Source: an uncultured Lysobacteraceae bacterium (GTDB taxonomy: Bacteria; Pseudomonadota; Gammaproteobacteria; Xanthomonadales; Rhodanobacteraceae). Taken from it: a stretch of 9,355 bases of DNA. The position numbers and the translations under genes were made by a program. The notes beneath the pieces were generated by a model that was not told the origin of the DNA, did not search any database, and saw only the letters and a program-made list of their open reading frames with translations. The DNA lies in contig CAMLLF010000103.1 in assembly GCA_946480705.1 (NCBI GenBank), forward strand, positions 1 through 9,355. The letters are read 5' to 3'. Numbering within the stretch: the first letter of the stretch is position 1; each line of letters starts with the position of its first letter. Positions 1 through 7,086 of the stretch are shown piece after piece.

Positions 1-1140
1 GGTGTTGTTCGAGCCGAGGTCGATCCGCGTCACACGGGCCGGGAAGCGCCGCGCGGGCGGCGTACCGGCGCGCTGATCCCGGCTTCGAACACGATTTCGG
101 AGAAGCGCCGCACGCGCCTGCGCATCGGCCGGATCCGCGCGCACCTTCTGCAGCGCCGCGTAGGCCTGCATGCCGCTGCGGATCCGCACTTCATGTTCGG
201 CGACGAGATCCTTGAGCCCCGTGACGGGTTCGGTCACCGAGCGCGTCGCGATAAGCCCCATGAGCCACGGAATCTCGATCGCGTGGTTCGTCGTCATGTT
301 CTCCTGGTCGATGAAGCCGACGACGGTGAACGGTGCGGGCGGCTCGTGCGTTTCCCACATCGCCTCGATCGCGGCGAGCTTCACCTTCTGAACGTGGCCG
401 AGCTCGTAGCCCGACTCGTCGCCGAGCGTGATGACCGACAGCGTCGCGGCGAGGCCGAACGCCGACGCGATCGCGAACGAACGCTGCGCGAATGCGACGT
501 GACGCCGCTTGAGCAGATACCAGGCGCTGATGCCCAGTACGAAGCAGGCGCCCGTGACATAGCCCGCCGACACGGTGTGCACGAACTTCACCTGTGCGAC
601 CGGGCTGAAGAACACCTGGCTGAAGCTCGTGAGTTCCATGCGCAGCGTGTCGGGATTGAACTCCGCGCCGACCGGATACTGCATCCAGCCGTTCGCGACG
701 AGTATCCACAACGCGGAAAAATTCGAGCCGAGCGCGACGAGCCAGGTCACCATCAGGTGCTTGACCTTGCTGAGCCGGTCCCAGCCGAAGAAGAACAGTC
801 CCACGAAGGTCGATTCGAGGAAGAAGGCCATGAGGCCTTCGATCGCGAGCGGCGTGCCGAAGATATCGCCGACATATTGCGAGTAGTACGACCAGTTCGT
901 GCCGAACTGGAATTCCATCGTGATGCCGGTCGCGACGCCGAGCGCGAAGTTGATGCCGAACAGCTTGCCCCAGAACTTCGTCATCTGCTTGTAGATCTCG
1001 TTGCCGGTCATCACGTAGACCGACTCCATGATCGCGAGCAGGAACGACAGCCCGAGCGTCAGCGGAACGAAGAGGAAGTGATACAGCACGGTGATCGCGA
1101 ACTGCAGACGCGACAGCTCCACGACGGTGTCGGAGATCAT
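1..1140 (-). CDS. cydA: Cytochrome bd ubiquinol oxidase subunit I, N-terminal ~380 codons (cut by window edge)
   Basis: Subunit I of the membrane-bound bd-type quinol oxidase, which oxidises ubiquinol and reduces O2 to water with high oxygen affinity. The start at 1140 gives [15 protein letters not shown] and has a strong AGGAGGT ribosome site 6 nt upstream. The protein follows E. coli CydA almost residue for residue with a +2 offset: H21 (E. coli H19, heme b595 ligand), E101 and E109 (E99, E107), H188 (H186, heme b558 ligand), and the Q-loop K254 and E259 (K252, E257) in [20 protein letters not shown]. The membrane segments are hydrophobic as expected, and the long-Q-loop E. coli class is implied. 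The second half, including the M393 ligand, lies outside the window; cydB would be expected beyond it. After about residue 342 the sequence diverges and the conserved GYGLLLKR stretch is not found in frame (see findings). Identification is very secure; integrity of the last ~40 codons is not. Confidence 0.96.
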   Translation of the reverse strand, partial: MISDTVVELSRLQFAITVLYHFLFVPLTLGLSFLLAIMESVYVMTGNEIYKQMTKFWGKLFGINFALGVATGITMEFQFGTNWSYYSQYVGDIFGTPLAIEGLMAFFLESTFVGLFFFGWDRLSKVKHLMVTWLVALGSNFSALWILVANGWMQYPVGAEFNPDTLRMELTSFSQVFFSPVAQVKFVHTVSAGYVTGACFVLGISAWYLLKRRHVAFAQRSFAIASAFGLAATLSVITLGDESGYELGHVQKVKLAAIEAMWETHEPPAPFTVVGFIDQENMTTNHAIEIPWLMGLIATRSVTEPVTGLKDLVAEHEVRIRSGMQAYAALQKVRADPADAQARAALLRNRVRSRDQRAGTPPARRFPARVTRIDLGSNNT

Positions 1141-1146
1141 CGACGA

Positions 1147-1153
1147 ACCTCCT
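1147..1153 (-). promoter_or_regulatory. Ribosome binding site of cydA
   Basis: The minus strand reads AGGAGGT, a near-perfect Shine-Dalgarno sequence, 6 nt before the ATG at 1140. It fixes the start of cydA against longer readings of other frames on this strand. It is the strongest ribosome site noticed in the window. Confidence 0.85.
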
Positions 1154-1575
1154 GCGGACTGGCATGGCGGAAGCGGACCGACCGCGCCGCGCGATGCCCG
1201 ACGGCACCGGCGCGCTCACATCGCGCAATTGTCACAAAGCACTGCGGTCGCGCCAAGCGGCGGAATGCGGCGCGGCTCGCCGCTCGGCGGGACGCCGGCA
1301 GCGGGATCGCCGGCGCGGAAGAATGGGAAATCATGCGGACGAGCTTAGCCGTGCGCAGTTGCCACGCGATGGCCTGTGTCAAAACGCCGCGCAGCGCGGA
1401 CGCGCTGCGCCTATGCCGGAAAACCGCGACACGGCGGCGTTTCCGCACCGCGAGCGCACGCGCGCCGCGACAATCCGACGCAGCGGCGGAAAGCGCATCG
1501 CGATCATCGGGGCGCGGTCACGCGAACAGGGTGCAGCGGCCGGAACGAACCGGGCTTCGATGGCTGCGTCGAGAA
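1154..1575. other. Intergenic region between the membrane-protein gene and cydA
   Basis: About 420 bp without a convincing gene; the open frames crossing it are arginine- and alanine-rich GC shadows. It must hold the cydA promoter on the minus strand. An exact TTGACA (plus TGTCAA at 1377-1382) occurs on the minus strand, but no acceptable -10 lies 16-18 nt from it. No FNR/ANR-type dyad and no copy of the GTAAC arrays found elsewhere in the window were seen. The only clear structure is the perfect inverted repeat at 1389-1410. Confidence 0.6.
1389..1410 (-). terminator. Perfect 10-bp inverted repeat, possible terminator
   Basis: GCGCAGCGCG and CGCGCTGCGC are exact reverse complements separated by 2 nt. 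In RNA this could fold as a very stable GC stem with a small loop. Reading on the minus strand, the stem is followed after about 4 nt by a short TTTT run. It lies 166 nt downstream of the stop of the membrane-protein gene and about 250 nt before cydA, where an insulating terminator would make sense. The T-run is short and offset, so it could equally be a protein-binding palindrome. Confidence 0.35.
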
Positions 1576-3021
1576 CTATTGTCCCGTGGCGGGCAGATCG
1601 TGCGTGCGTCGATGCGCGCGCCACAGCAGCAATCCGGCGAACGTGCAGATCAACGGCAGCAGCCACGCGCCGTGCGCGGTCATGGCAGCGACGAGCGCGC
1701 GTTGCGCCCGCACGAGCGGCGCCGGTTCGGGTCGCGTGCCGACGCGATCGCCGAGAACGAATCGCACGTCGCTCGCGTCGACGAGCGCGAGCAGGCGCTC
1801 GCGCTGCGGATAGGCCAGCTCGCCGCCCGCCGCACCGGCGAGCGCGCTGCGCTCGCCGGCACGGATGTAGCGTTCGAGCCGCTGCGCCTGGTCGTGCTGC
1901 GCGTCGGCACGCACGCGCGTCCAGTGCCACGCAAACGGCGCGAGCAGCAGCGCAGCGACGATGCTCGCGGCCAGCGCCGCGTGCGCGAGCCGCGGCCATG
2001 GCGGCGCAGTGCCGTGCAGCGAAAGCCGGCACAGGCAGGCGAGATTCGCGAAGCCGCCGAGCGCGAGCACTTCGACATAGCGCGAGATCGGATACCAGAG
2101 CCGGAATTGAGGCCGGCCGAGCAGGATGGCGACGAGCTGCAGCAGCCCCCAGAGCGCGAGACAGGCAAACGCGACGTCCACGCCGTCGCCGCGTCCGCGC
2201 AGCAGGCGCAGGAACGCCAGCCATGTCGGCCACCACAGGACGATCAGCAGCGCGAGTTCGCCGGACTGGCGCGGCCCCCAGACCGTCGTTGCGGACGCCG
2301 CGGGCAGCGCGAAGGCGACGATCGGCGCGATCGCGGCAAGCACTGCGAGCGCCGTGGCCAGCGCCGGGCGCGGGGACAGATCGCCGATATGCCGGCGCAG
2401 CGCGATCGCGAGCAGTGCGACGACGCCGGCGGCCGCGCCCGACCCCATCGAGACGCCGGCTGCGAGCGCACACAGCGCGAGCGGGACGCTGCCGGCGGCC
2501 GTGCGCAGCCGCGCCGCAAGCACGACCGTCCCGGCGCTGAAACCGACGAGGAAGTAGTACGGATTGCCCCAGCCCATCGCGATGTTTTCCCAGCCATAGG
2601 GCAGTACGGCGACGAGACCCGCGGCGAGCGCGAAGGCCGGAGCGTACGCGCCGAGATGACGCGTCGCGGCGGCGATCAGCCAGGCGGCCATCGCGGCGTA
2701 GAGGCACTGGCTGGCCAGGCAGACGCTGACGTTGTCGAACTGGAGGTCCGCGAGGCGCAGCTGCGCGTAGCTCAGCAGCCGCGTCCACAGCAGCAGATGT
2801 TCGTTGTGGAGTTGAAGCAGCGTCGATGCGTCGAAACGGCCGGCGAGCAGCGGCCGCGCCATCAGTTCGATGACGCCGTCCCACTCGTCGTAATACGGCG
2901 TCTCGGGCGCGAACAGCGCGACGAGCATCATGCGCACCGAGGCGATCAGCAGGAACAGGCCGGCGGCGAAAGCGAGGATCGACGTGGACGGCGCGAGGCC
3001 GGCCGGCAGGGGGCGAAGCAT
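1576..3021 (-). CDS. Polytopic membrane protein, GT-C glycosyltransferase-like
   Basis: A 481-residue integral membrane protein with roughly ten or more hydrophobic segments, the first at about residues 12-38 and the last at about 452-468. An acidic motif YYDEWDG (residues 43-49) directly follows the first membrane segment, then LHNEHLLLWTR (71-81) sits in the first large loop, and WYPISRY (309-315) lies between later segments. An acidic first outer loop plus a multi-spanning body is characteristic of GT-C enzymes, which transfer sugars from polyprenyl-phosphate donors; a role in surface-glycan modification is inferred only from this layout. The start at 3021 was chosen because the upstream extension in the same frame is arginine-rich and non-membrane; its ribosome site is weak. 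It stands alone, with no glycan or transport genes beside it. I do not recognise a named family, and substrate is unknown. Confidence 0.8.
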   Translation of the reverse strand: MLRPLPAGLAPSTSILAFAAGLFLLIASVRMMLVALFAPETPYYDEWDGVIELMARPLLAGRFDASTLLQLHNEHLLLWTRLLSYAQLRLADLQFDNVSVCLASQCLYAAMAAWLIAAATRHLGAYAPAFALAAGLVAVLPYGWENIAMGWGNPYYFLVGFSAGTVVLAARLRTAAGSVPLALCALAAGVSMGSGAAAGVVALLAIALRRHIGDLSPRPALATALAVLAAIAPIVAFALPAASATTVWGPRQSGELALLIVLWWPTWLAFLRLLRGRGDGVDVAFACLALWGLLQLVAILLGRPQFRLWYPISRYVEVLALGGFANLACLCRLSLHGTAPPWPRLAHAALAASIVAALLLAPFAWHWTRVRADAQHDQAQRLERYIRAGERSALAGAAGGELAYPQRERLLALVDASDVRFVLGDRVGTRPEPAPLVRAQRALVAAMTAHGAWLLPLICTFAGLLLWRAHRRTHDLPATGQ

Positions 3022-3212
3022 CGGTCGTCGTCTCGGCGATACGGTCGAAGGCCGCAGTATCGCAGCCCGGTACGGCAATTCGCTGCCGCCCGGGCGCGCA
3101 CCGCACGACCGACGCACCCGGTGCGCCGCCTGGTCCGCGCCAATACGCGCGTCCCGCCGTTGTTCGAGCCGCCGGCACATCTGCCGGATCGAGGAGCCCG
3201 CCCACGACCGCC

Positions 3213-3660
3213 CTGCCCTGCAGGTCCCTGACCGCAGCCAACGATGCCGAAGGCTTTACCGCCGACTCTTTCAGCCGATCCGATGCAGCCGTCCGTGCAC
3301 GGCGCTATCGCTGCCTCGGCCAGGTCGCGCATCCGGGCGACGCGCTGATCGCGCAGTTGACCGACGTCGACTTTGTCCACGATGTCGCATTCGTCGCCAT
3401 CGCCGACGGCGACCGCGAGACCGGCGTCGCGCGCTACGGCACGACCGCCGACGGCAGCCGCTGCAAGTGCGGCGGCGGTCGGCGATGCGTTCAGGGCCGC
3501 GGCCTCGGCATGCCGACGCGCTGGCTCATCGAACGGGCGCGCGGGATTCGCGAACTGGTGTCGGTCGACCTCGCCGGCAACACGGCCGGGCGCGCTCGAC
3601 GTCACGCGCTCGCCCGATCCGTCCGGCGCCGCACAGGTCGCGCATCGCCTGAGGCTGTGA
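3213..3660 (+). pseudogene. GNAT-family N-acetyltransferase, broken by several frame disruptions
   Basis: Remains of a GNAT acetyltransferase like those found alone or fused to acyl-CoA synthetases. In one frame (codons starting at multiples of 3) it reads LTAANDAEGF, then ALIAQLTDVDFVHDVAFVAI and GVARYGTTADGSRCK, ending near 3467. The continuation AAAVGDAF is one frame over. The acetyl-CoA loop motif QGRGLG and then LIERARGIRELVSVDLAGNTA are back in the first frame. The C-terminus DVTRSPDPSGAAQVAHRLRL with its stop at 3658-3660 is again in the other frame. The simplest repair needs a lost 2 bp near 3468, a lost base near 3492, and a lost segment of roughly 20 bp near 3597 that removes the LARSLGF-like part. 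No in-frame start codon with a ribosome site was found upstream. The product would have used acetyl-CoA to acetylate a protein or small molecule. It is divergent from the membrane-protein gene. Confidence 0.8.
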
Positions 3661-3694
3661 TCGCGCACGGACCTCGCGACACGCGGCCCGCGGC

Positions 3695-4117
3695 TCAGCG
3701 CACGATCAGCAGCGGCGTGCGGCAGCTCTGCAGCACCTTCGCGACGACGGATCCCAGCAGCAAGTTGCGCAGCACGCCGCGCCCGTGCGAGCCCATGACG
3801 AGCAGGTCGTAGCGGCCGCGCGTCGCCAGGTGCGCGATCAGCTCGGCCGGATCGCCGACCAGGCAATGCTCGGCGAAAGCGATGCCGGTCTTGTGGAGAT
3901 AGCTCCGCGCATAGCGCAGCGCGTCGCGCGCGTTCTCGTCGTGAAACCGCTTCGTATCGGCCTGGCCGAGCGCCGCGGCGACGCGCGGCGTCAGCGGCGG
4001 ATCGACATGGACGAGTTCGAGCGCGGCGTGCGGCGCAAACTGCGCCCAGTGCTTCACGACATGCTTCACGGCGAGGCGGCTGTGGTCGCTTCCATCGACG
4101 GCGAGCAGGATCTTCAT
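3695..4117 (-). CDS. Universal stress protein, UspA family
   Basis: A 140-residue single-domain universal stress protein, the usual length for the family. It opens with MKILLAVDGSDHS, the first strand and the Asp-containing nucleotide loop, and ends with the ATP-binding signature G-x2-G-x9-G-S (G109, G112, G122, S123) in MGSHGRGVLRNLLLGSV, followed by the last strand PLLIVR. The signature is complete, which suggests the ATP-binding subclass. Such proteins are small cytoplasmic dimers that help cells survive stress, starvation or oxygen limitation; the exact partner is unknown. The start at 4117 matches the family N-terminus exactly; longer readings in this frame run into the divergent promoter region. 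It is transcribed away from the two-component operon, with a promoter/operator module at 4165-4227 that closely matches the one in front of the crp/fnr gene, so the two are probably co-regulated. Confidence 0.93.
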   Translation of the reverse strand: MKILLAVDGSDHSRLAVKHVVKHWAQFAPHAALELVHVDPPLTPRVAAALGQADTKRFHDENARDALRYARSYLHKTGIAFAEHCLVGDPAELIAHLATRGRYDLLVMGSHGRGVLRNLLLGSVVAKVLQSCRTPLLIVR

Positions 4118-4164
4118 GGCGGCTCCGGCGGCAGTGGCGCGCCGGGACTTGGCGCGATATGGCC

Positions 4165-4197
4165 ATCCTAGCGAGGTCCGGAACGGCACCGACCACG
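4165..4197 (-). promoter_or_regulatory. Putative usp promoter with conserved GACCACG element
   Basis: On the minus strand a -10-like TAGGAT (plus strand 4165-4170, 4 of 6 consensus bases) lies downstream of CGTGGTC (plus GACCACG, 4191-4197), which falls about where a -35 element would be. There is no good -35 hexamer, as expected for an activator-dependent promoter. The same GACCACG element, at the same 5-nt distance from a GCAAC/GTAAC array, precedes the crp/fnr gene. Start site and activity are inferred. Confidence 0.5.
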
Positions 4198-4202
4198 CGG
4201 CA

Positions 4203-4227
4203 GCAACGATCGGTAACGGCGTGTAAC
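4203..4227. promoter_or_regulatory. Operator array A: GCAAC-N5-GTAAC-N5-GTAAC
   Basis: Three 5-mers in exact 10-bp phase: GCAAC at 4203-4207, GTAAC at 4213-4217 and 4223-4227. The array lies between divergent usp and the response-regulator operon, about 86 bp upstream of the usp start and 113 bp upstream of the regulator start. Tandem direct repeats in helical phase are typical binding sites of OmpR-family regulators (compare the CpxR GTAAA-N5-GTAAA box). The matching array at 7882-7916 supports function. Confidence 0.72.
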
Positions 4228-4281
4228 GGCCCGAATACCGGGGGAAACGCGGCATGATCGCCCGCGACCCGCGCCTCGCTG

Positions 4282-4309
4282 GTGACGCAGCCGTACGAAA
4301 ACGTATCAT
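4282..4309 (+). promoter_or_regulatory. Putative sigma-70-type promoter of the two-component operon
   Basis: GTGACG (4282-4287, 4 of 6 to TTGACA) and TATCAT (4304-4309, 5 of 6 to TATAAT) are separated by 16 bp. Transcription would start near 4316, leaving a short leader before the ATG at 4340. The small inverted repeat TACG-AAAA-CGTA overlaps the spacer and the -10. This is the best promoter-like match in the 222-bp divergent gap on the plus strand. Confidence 0.5.
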
Positions 4310-4339
4310 GCGTGGACCGCGCGCCGACCCGTCGAAAAA

Positions 4340-5074
4340 ATGGAAATTGAGATACAGCACCTGCTCTGTGTCGACGACGACGACCAGATCCGCGATCTGA
4401 TCGCGCGCTATTTCCGCGGACAGGGTTTCCGCGTGAGCGGCGCGCGCAACGGCGCCGAACTGCGCGAGACGATTGCGCGCGAACCGGTCGATCTCGTGCT
4501 GCTGGATCTCGGCCTGCCCGGCGAGGACGGCCTCGCGCTGACGCGCCACCTGCGCGAACACTGGCGTGGCGCGGTCATCATCGTCACCGGCCGCGGCGAT
4601 TCCGTCGACCGTGTCGTCGGACTCGAACTCGGCGCCGACGACTACGTGACCAAACCGTTCGATCTGCGCGAGCTGCTCGCGCGCGTACGCAGCGTGCTGC
4701 GCCGCAGCGGCTCCGCCGCGGCACCGGCGTCCGGCTCTGTTCCTGCCGCGCGCTCGCGCCTGGGTTTTGCGGGCTTCGTGCTCGATCTCGCGACGCGCAG
4801 CCTGTTCGATCGCGACGGCAATCCGGTCGCGCTGACCAGCGGCGAGTTCGACCTGCTACTCGCGTTCGTCGAACGGCCCAACCGCGTGCTGTCGCGCGAC
4901 ACGCTGATGAACAGCCTGCATGGGCGCGAAGCCGGTCCCTACGACCGCGCGATCGACATGCAGATCGGCCGGCTGCGCCGCAAGATCGAAACCGCTCCGG
5001 AACAGCCGGCGCTGATCAAGGCCGTGCGCGGAGCGGGCTATCTGTTTGCCGCTTCCGTGGAGCCCGTCGCGTGA
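4340..5074 (+). CDS. OmpR/PhoB-family response regulator
   Basis: A 244-residue DNA-binding response regulator of normal length. The receiver domain (about residues 6-118) has the acidic pocket D12/D13, the phospho-acceptor D56 in LVLLDLGLPGEDG, T83 in IIVTGRGD and K105 in DYVTKPFD, so all catalytic residues are present. A linker of about 20 residues rich in Ala, Ser and Pro leads to a winged-helix effector domain (about 140-238) with the family landmarks LTSGEFDLLLAFVERPNRVLSRDTL and the C-terminal hairpin IKAVRGAGYLF. The start at 4340 follows an A-rich stretch without a clear ribosome site. The stop overlaps the GTG start of the kinase, so the two are almost certainly translated together and form a pair. 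It probably binds tandem direct repeats; arrays A and B in this window are candidate targets. Regulon and signal cannot be named from sequence. Confidence 0.93.
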   Translation: MEIEIQHLLCVDDDDQIRDLIARYFRGQGFRVSGARNGAELRETIAREPVDLVLLDLGLPGEDGLALTRHLREHWRGAVIIVTGRGDSVDRVVGLELGADDYVTKPFDLRELLARVRSVLRRSGSAAAPASGSVPAARSRLGFAGFVLDLATRSLFDRDGNPVALTSGEFDLLLAFVERPNRVLSRDTLMNSLHGREAGPYDRAIDMQIGRLRRKIETAPEQPALIKAVRGAGYLFAASVEPVA

Positions 5075-7083
5075 CGGGCCGGGAGACCGTGTCCGGCGAT
5101 CTGTATCGCGCGCTGTTCGACACGGCGCCCGACGCGATGGTCGTCGTCGCGATCGACGGACGCATCCGGCTCGCCAATCCGCAGGCGACGCGCCTGTTCG
5201 GCTACACCGAAGACGAACTGATAGGCCAGCCGGTCGAGCTGCTGATGCCGGAATCCGTGCGCGCCGCGCACCACGGCTATCGCGACGGCTATATGCAGCG
5301 GCCGCGCGTCAGGCCCATGGGCGCCGGGCAGGAACTCGTCGGCCGCCGCGCCGACGGCGTGCAGTTTCCGGTCGAGATCGCGCTGAGTCCGATCGCGGCC
5401 GGCACGGAAACACTGTTCGCCGCGTCGATCCGCGATATTTCGGAAACGCGACGTCAGCGCCAGGCGCTGCGGCGTGCGCGCTTCGACGCCTGCGTCGCGC
5501 GCATCGGCCAGCTCGCGCTCGAAGCGCGCGACGTCGACGCGTTCGCCGAACAGGTCAGCGCGCTCGTGCTCGATGCGATGCGCGCGGTCGCGGCCGGCAT
5601 CGCGCTGATGCGTTCGCCGCGCGACCAGACCTTGAACTCCGCGGTCGGTCCCGGCGCCGATCGCGATCTCGTCGAGCAGTTGTTCGCCGCGCTCGACGTC
5701 GCCGACGCGACGACGCTGGCGCAGCCGCCGTTCGACCTCGACGCCTGGCTGCAGTCGCCCGAGCGACGCGAGGACTGGCAGCACGCCGGCATCGGCGGCG
5801 GCCGCATCGTGCCGGTGCTCGATCACGCGCGTCCGCTCGGCGTGCTCGTCGTGCTGACGACGGCGCCCCTCGGCGACGACCGCGACGCGGCGCATTTCCT
5901 CGGTGTCGTCGCGAACGTGCTGACGACGGCCGCGTTGCGCCAGCACACGCAGGAACAGCTCGCCCACTCGCTGCGCCTCGAGGCCGTCGGCCAGCTGACC
6001 GGCGGCATCGCGCACGATTTCAACAATCTGCTGACCGTGATCTCCGGCAACCTGCAGCTGCTCGAGGCCGACTATGCCGAGGATCCGAATGCCGCCGATT
6101 CGATCGCCGGCGCGCTGCGCGCAGTCGGCCGCGGCGCCGAACTCACGCGCAAGCTGCTCGCGTTCGCGCGGCGCCAGCGACTGAGCCCGGCTGCGGTCGC
6201 GCCCGCGGCGCTGCTCGGCGAACTCGGTCGCATGCTCGAACGCACGCTCGGCGAAGCCGTGCAGGTCCGGCTGGACTGCGCACCTGATCTGCCGCCGGTC
6301 TACGCGGATGCGGCACAGCTGGAGAGCGCGCTGCTGAATCTCGCGCTGAACGCGCGCGACGCGATGCCGCGCGGCGGGCGGCTCACGATCGCAGCAGGCG
6401 AACTGACGATCGCGCCGGACTCCGAAGAGATCGAACTGCCGGACGGCCGCTATATCCGCTTCACCGTGACCGACACCGGGCTCGGCATGCCGCCCGAGGT
6501 GCTCGCGCGCGCGTTCGAACCGTTCTTCACGACCAAGGAAGCCGGCAAAGGCAGCGGCCTCGGACTCAGCATGGTCTACGGCTTCGTCAAGCAGTCCGGC
6601 GGGCATCTCGACGCGCGCAGCCAGCTCGGCTACGGCACGCAGATCGATCTCATACTGCCGGTCGCGATGCAGGCCGCAGCGGCGGCCGGCCGCGCACGTC
6701 CGGCGAATCTGCCGCGCGGGAGCGGTACCGTGCTCGTCGTGGAAGACGAACCCGAAGTGCGCGGACTCGCGGTCGCATTCCTGCGCGGGCTTGGCTACGA
6801 CGTGCTCGAAGCGGCCGACGCCGAGGAAGCGCTGACGCGGCTGCGCGCGGCGGAACCGATCGCACTGTTGTTCAGCGACGTCGTGCTCGGCAGCGGCGAC
6901 AACGGCATCGAGCTCGCGCAGAAGGCACGGGCGTTGCGCCCGGGCCTGCCCGTGCTGCTCGCGTCGGGCTATGAATTCGGCGGCGCGGCCACGCCACACG
7001 GCTTTCCGCTGCTGCCCAAGCCCTATCGCCGCGAGGAACTCGCGGCGGCGGCGCAGGCCGCGCTGCGCGGCGAGCGCGGTTGA
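5071..7083 (+). CDS. Soluble hybrid histidine kinase, PAS-GAF-HisKA-HATPase-REC
   Basis: A 670-residue sensor kinase with no membrane segment or signal peptide, so a cytoplasmic sensor. Domains in order: PAS (about 10-128, with the ending ASIRDISETRRQ), a divergent GAF-like domain (about 135-290), phospho-acceptor helix with H315 in GGIAHDFNNLL (the NtrB/HPK4-like type), ATPase domain with N box N427, DTGLGM (468-473) and GKGSGLGLS (492-500), then a C-terminal receiver (about 553-665) with E558/D559, D603 and K650. All phosphotransfer residues are present. The PAS region resembles FixL around VRAAHHGYRDGY, where H67 aligns with the heme-ligand histidine of FixL. The GTG start at 5071 overlaps the regulator's stop (GTGA), indicating translational coupling. 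No Hpt domain is encoded here, so the C-terminal receiver may modulate the kinase or act as a phosphate sink. A redox, oxygen or energy signal is inferred from neighbours. Confidence 0.93.
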   Translation: MTGRETVSGDLYRALFDTAPDAMVVVAIDGRIRLANPQATRLFGYTEDELIGQPVELLMPESVRAAHHGYRDGYMQRPRVRPMGAGQELVGRRADGVQFPVEIALSPIAAGTETLFAASIRDISETRRQRQALRRARFDACVARIGQLALEARDVDAFAEQVSALVLDAMRAVAAGIALMRSPRDQTLNSAVGPGADRDLVEQLFAALDVADATTLAQPPFDLDAWLQSPERREDWQHAGIGGGRIVPVLDHARPLGVLVVLTTAPLGDDRDAAHFLGVVANVLTTAALRQHTQEQLAHSLRLEAVGQLTGGIAHDFNNLLTVISGNLQLLEADYAEDPNAADSIAGALRAVGRGAELTRKLLAFARRQRLSPAAVAPAALLGELGRMLERTLGEAVQVRLDCAPDLPPVYADAAQLESALLNLALNARDAMPRGGRLTIAAGELTIAPDSEEIELPDGRYIRFTVTDTGLGMPPEVLARAFEPFFTTKEAGKGSGLGLSMVYGFVKQSGGHLDARSQLGYGTQIDLILPVAMQAAAAAGRARPANLPRGSGTVLVVEDEPEVRGLAVAFLRGLGYDVLEAADAEEALTRLRAAEPIALLFSDVVLGSGDNGIELAQKARALRPGLPVLLASGYEFGGAATPHGFPLLPKPYRREELAAAAQAALRGERG

Positions 7084-7086
7084 GGT

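Noticed and set aside
1377..1382. Exact TTGACA on the minus strand upstream of cydA
   Set aside because: No -10-like hexamer occurs 16-18 bp downstream. The nearest candidate, TAAGCT, is 29 bp away, so a promoter call is not supported.
193..3231. A 1012-codon open frame on the plus strand, antisense to cydA and the membrane-protein gene
   Set aside because: Its product is an Arg/Glu/Asp-rich low-complexity string typical of GC-rich antisense frames. The opposite strand holds clear conserved proteins over the same span.
3356..3369. TTGACCGACGTCGA, a near-match to an FNR box
   Set aside because: It codes for conserved residues (LTDVD) of the GNAT remnant and one half-site is mismatched, so it is explained by coding sequence.
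2946..4196. A 416-codon minus-strand open frame over the GNAT remnant and usp
   Set aside because: It runs out of frame through usp and antisense to the GNAT motifs; it has no domain and no ribosome site.
5038..6999. A 653-codon open frame on the minus strand opposite the kinase
   Set aside because: The Arg/Ala/Gln-rich product has no recognisable domain, whereas the plus strand encodes a textbook hybrid kinase with all motifs.
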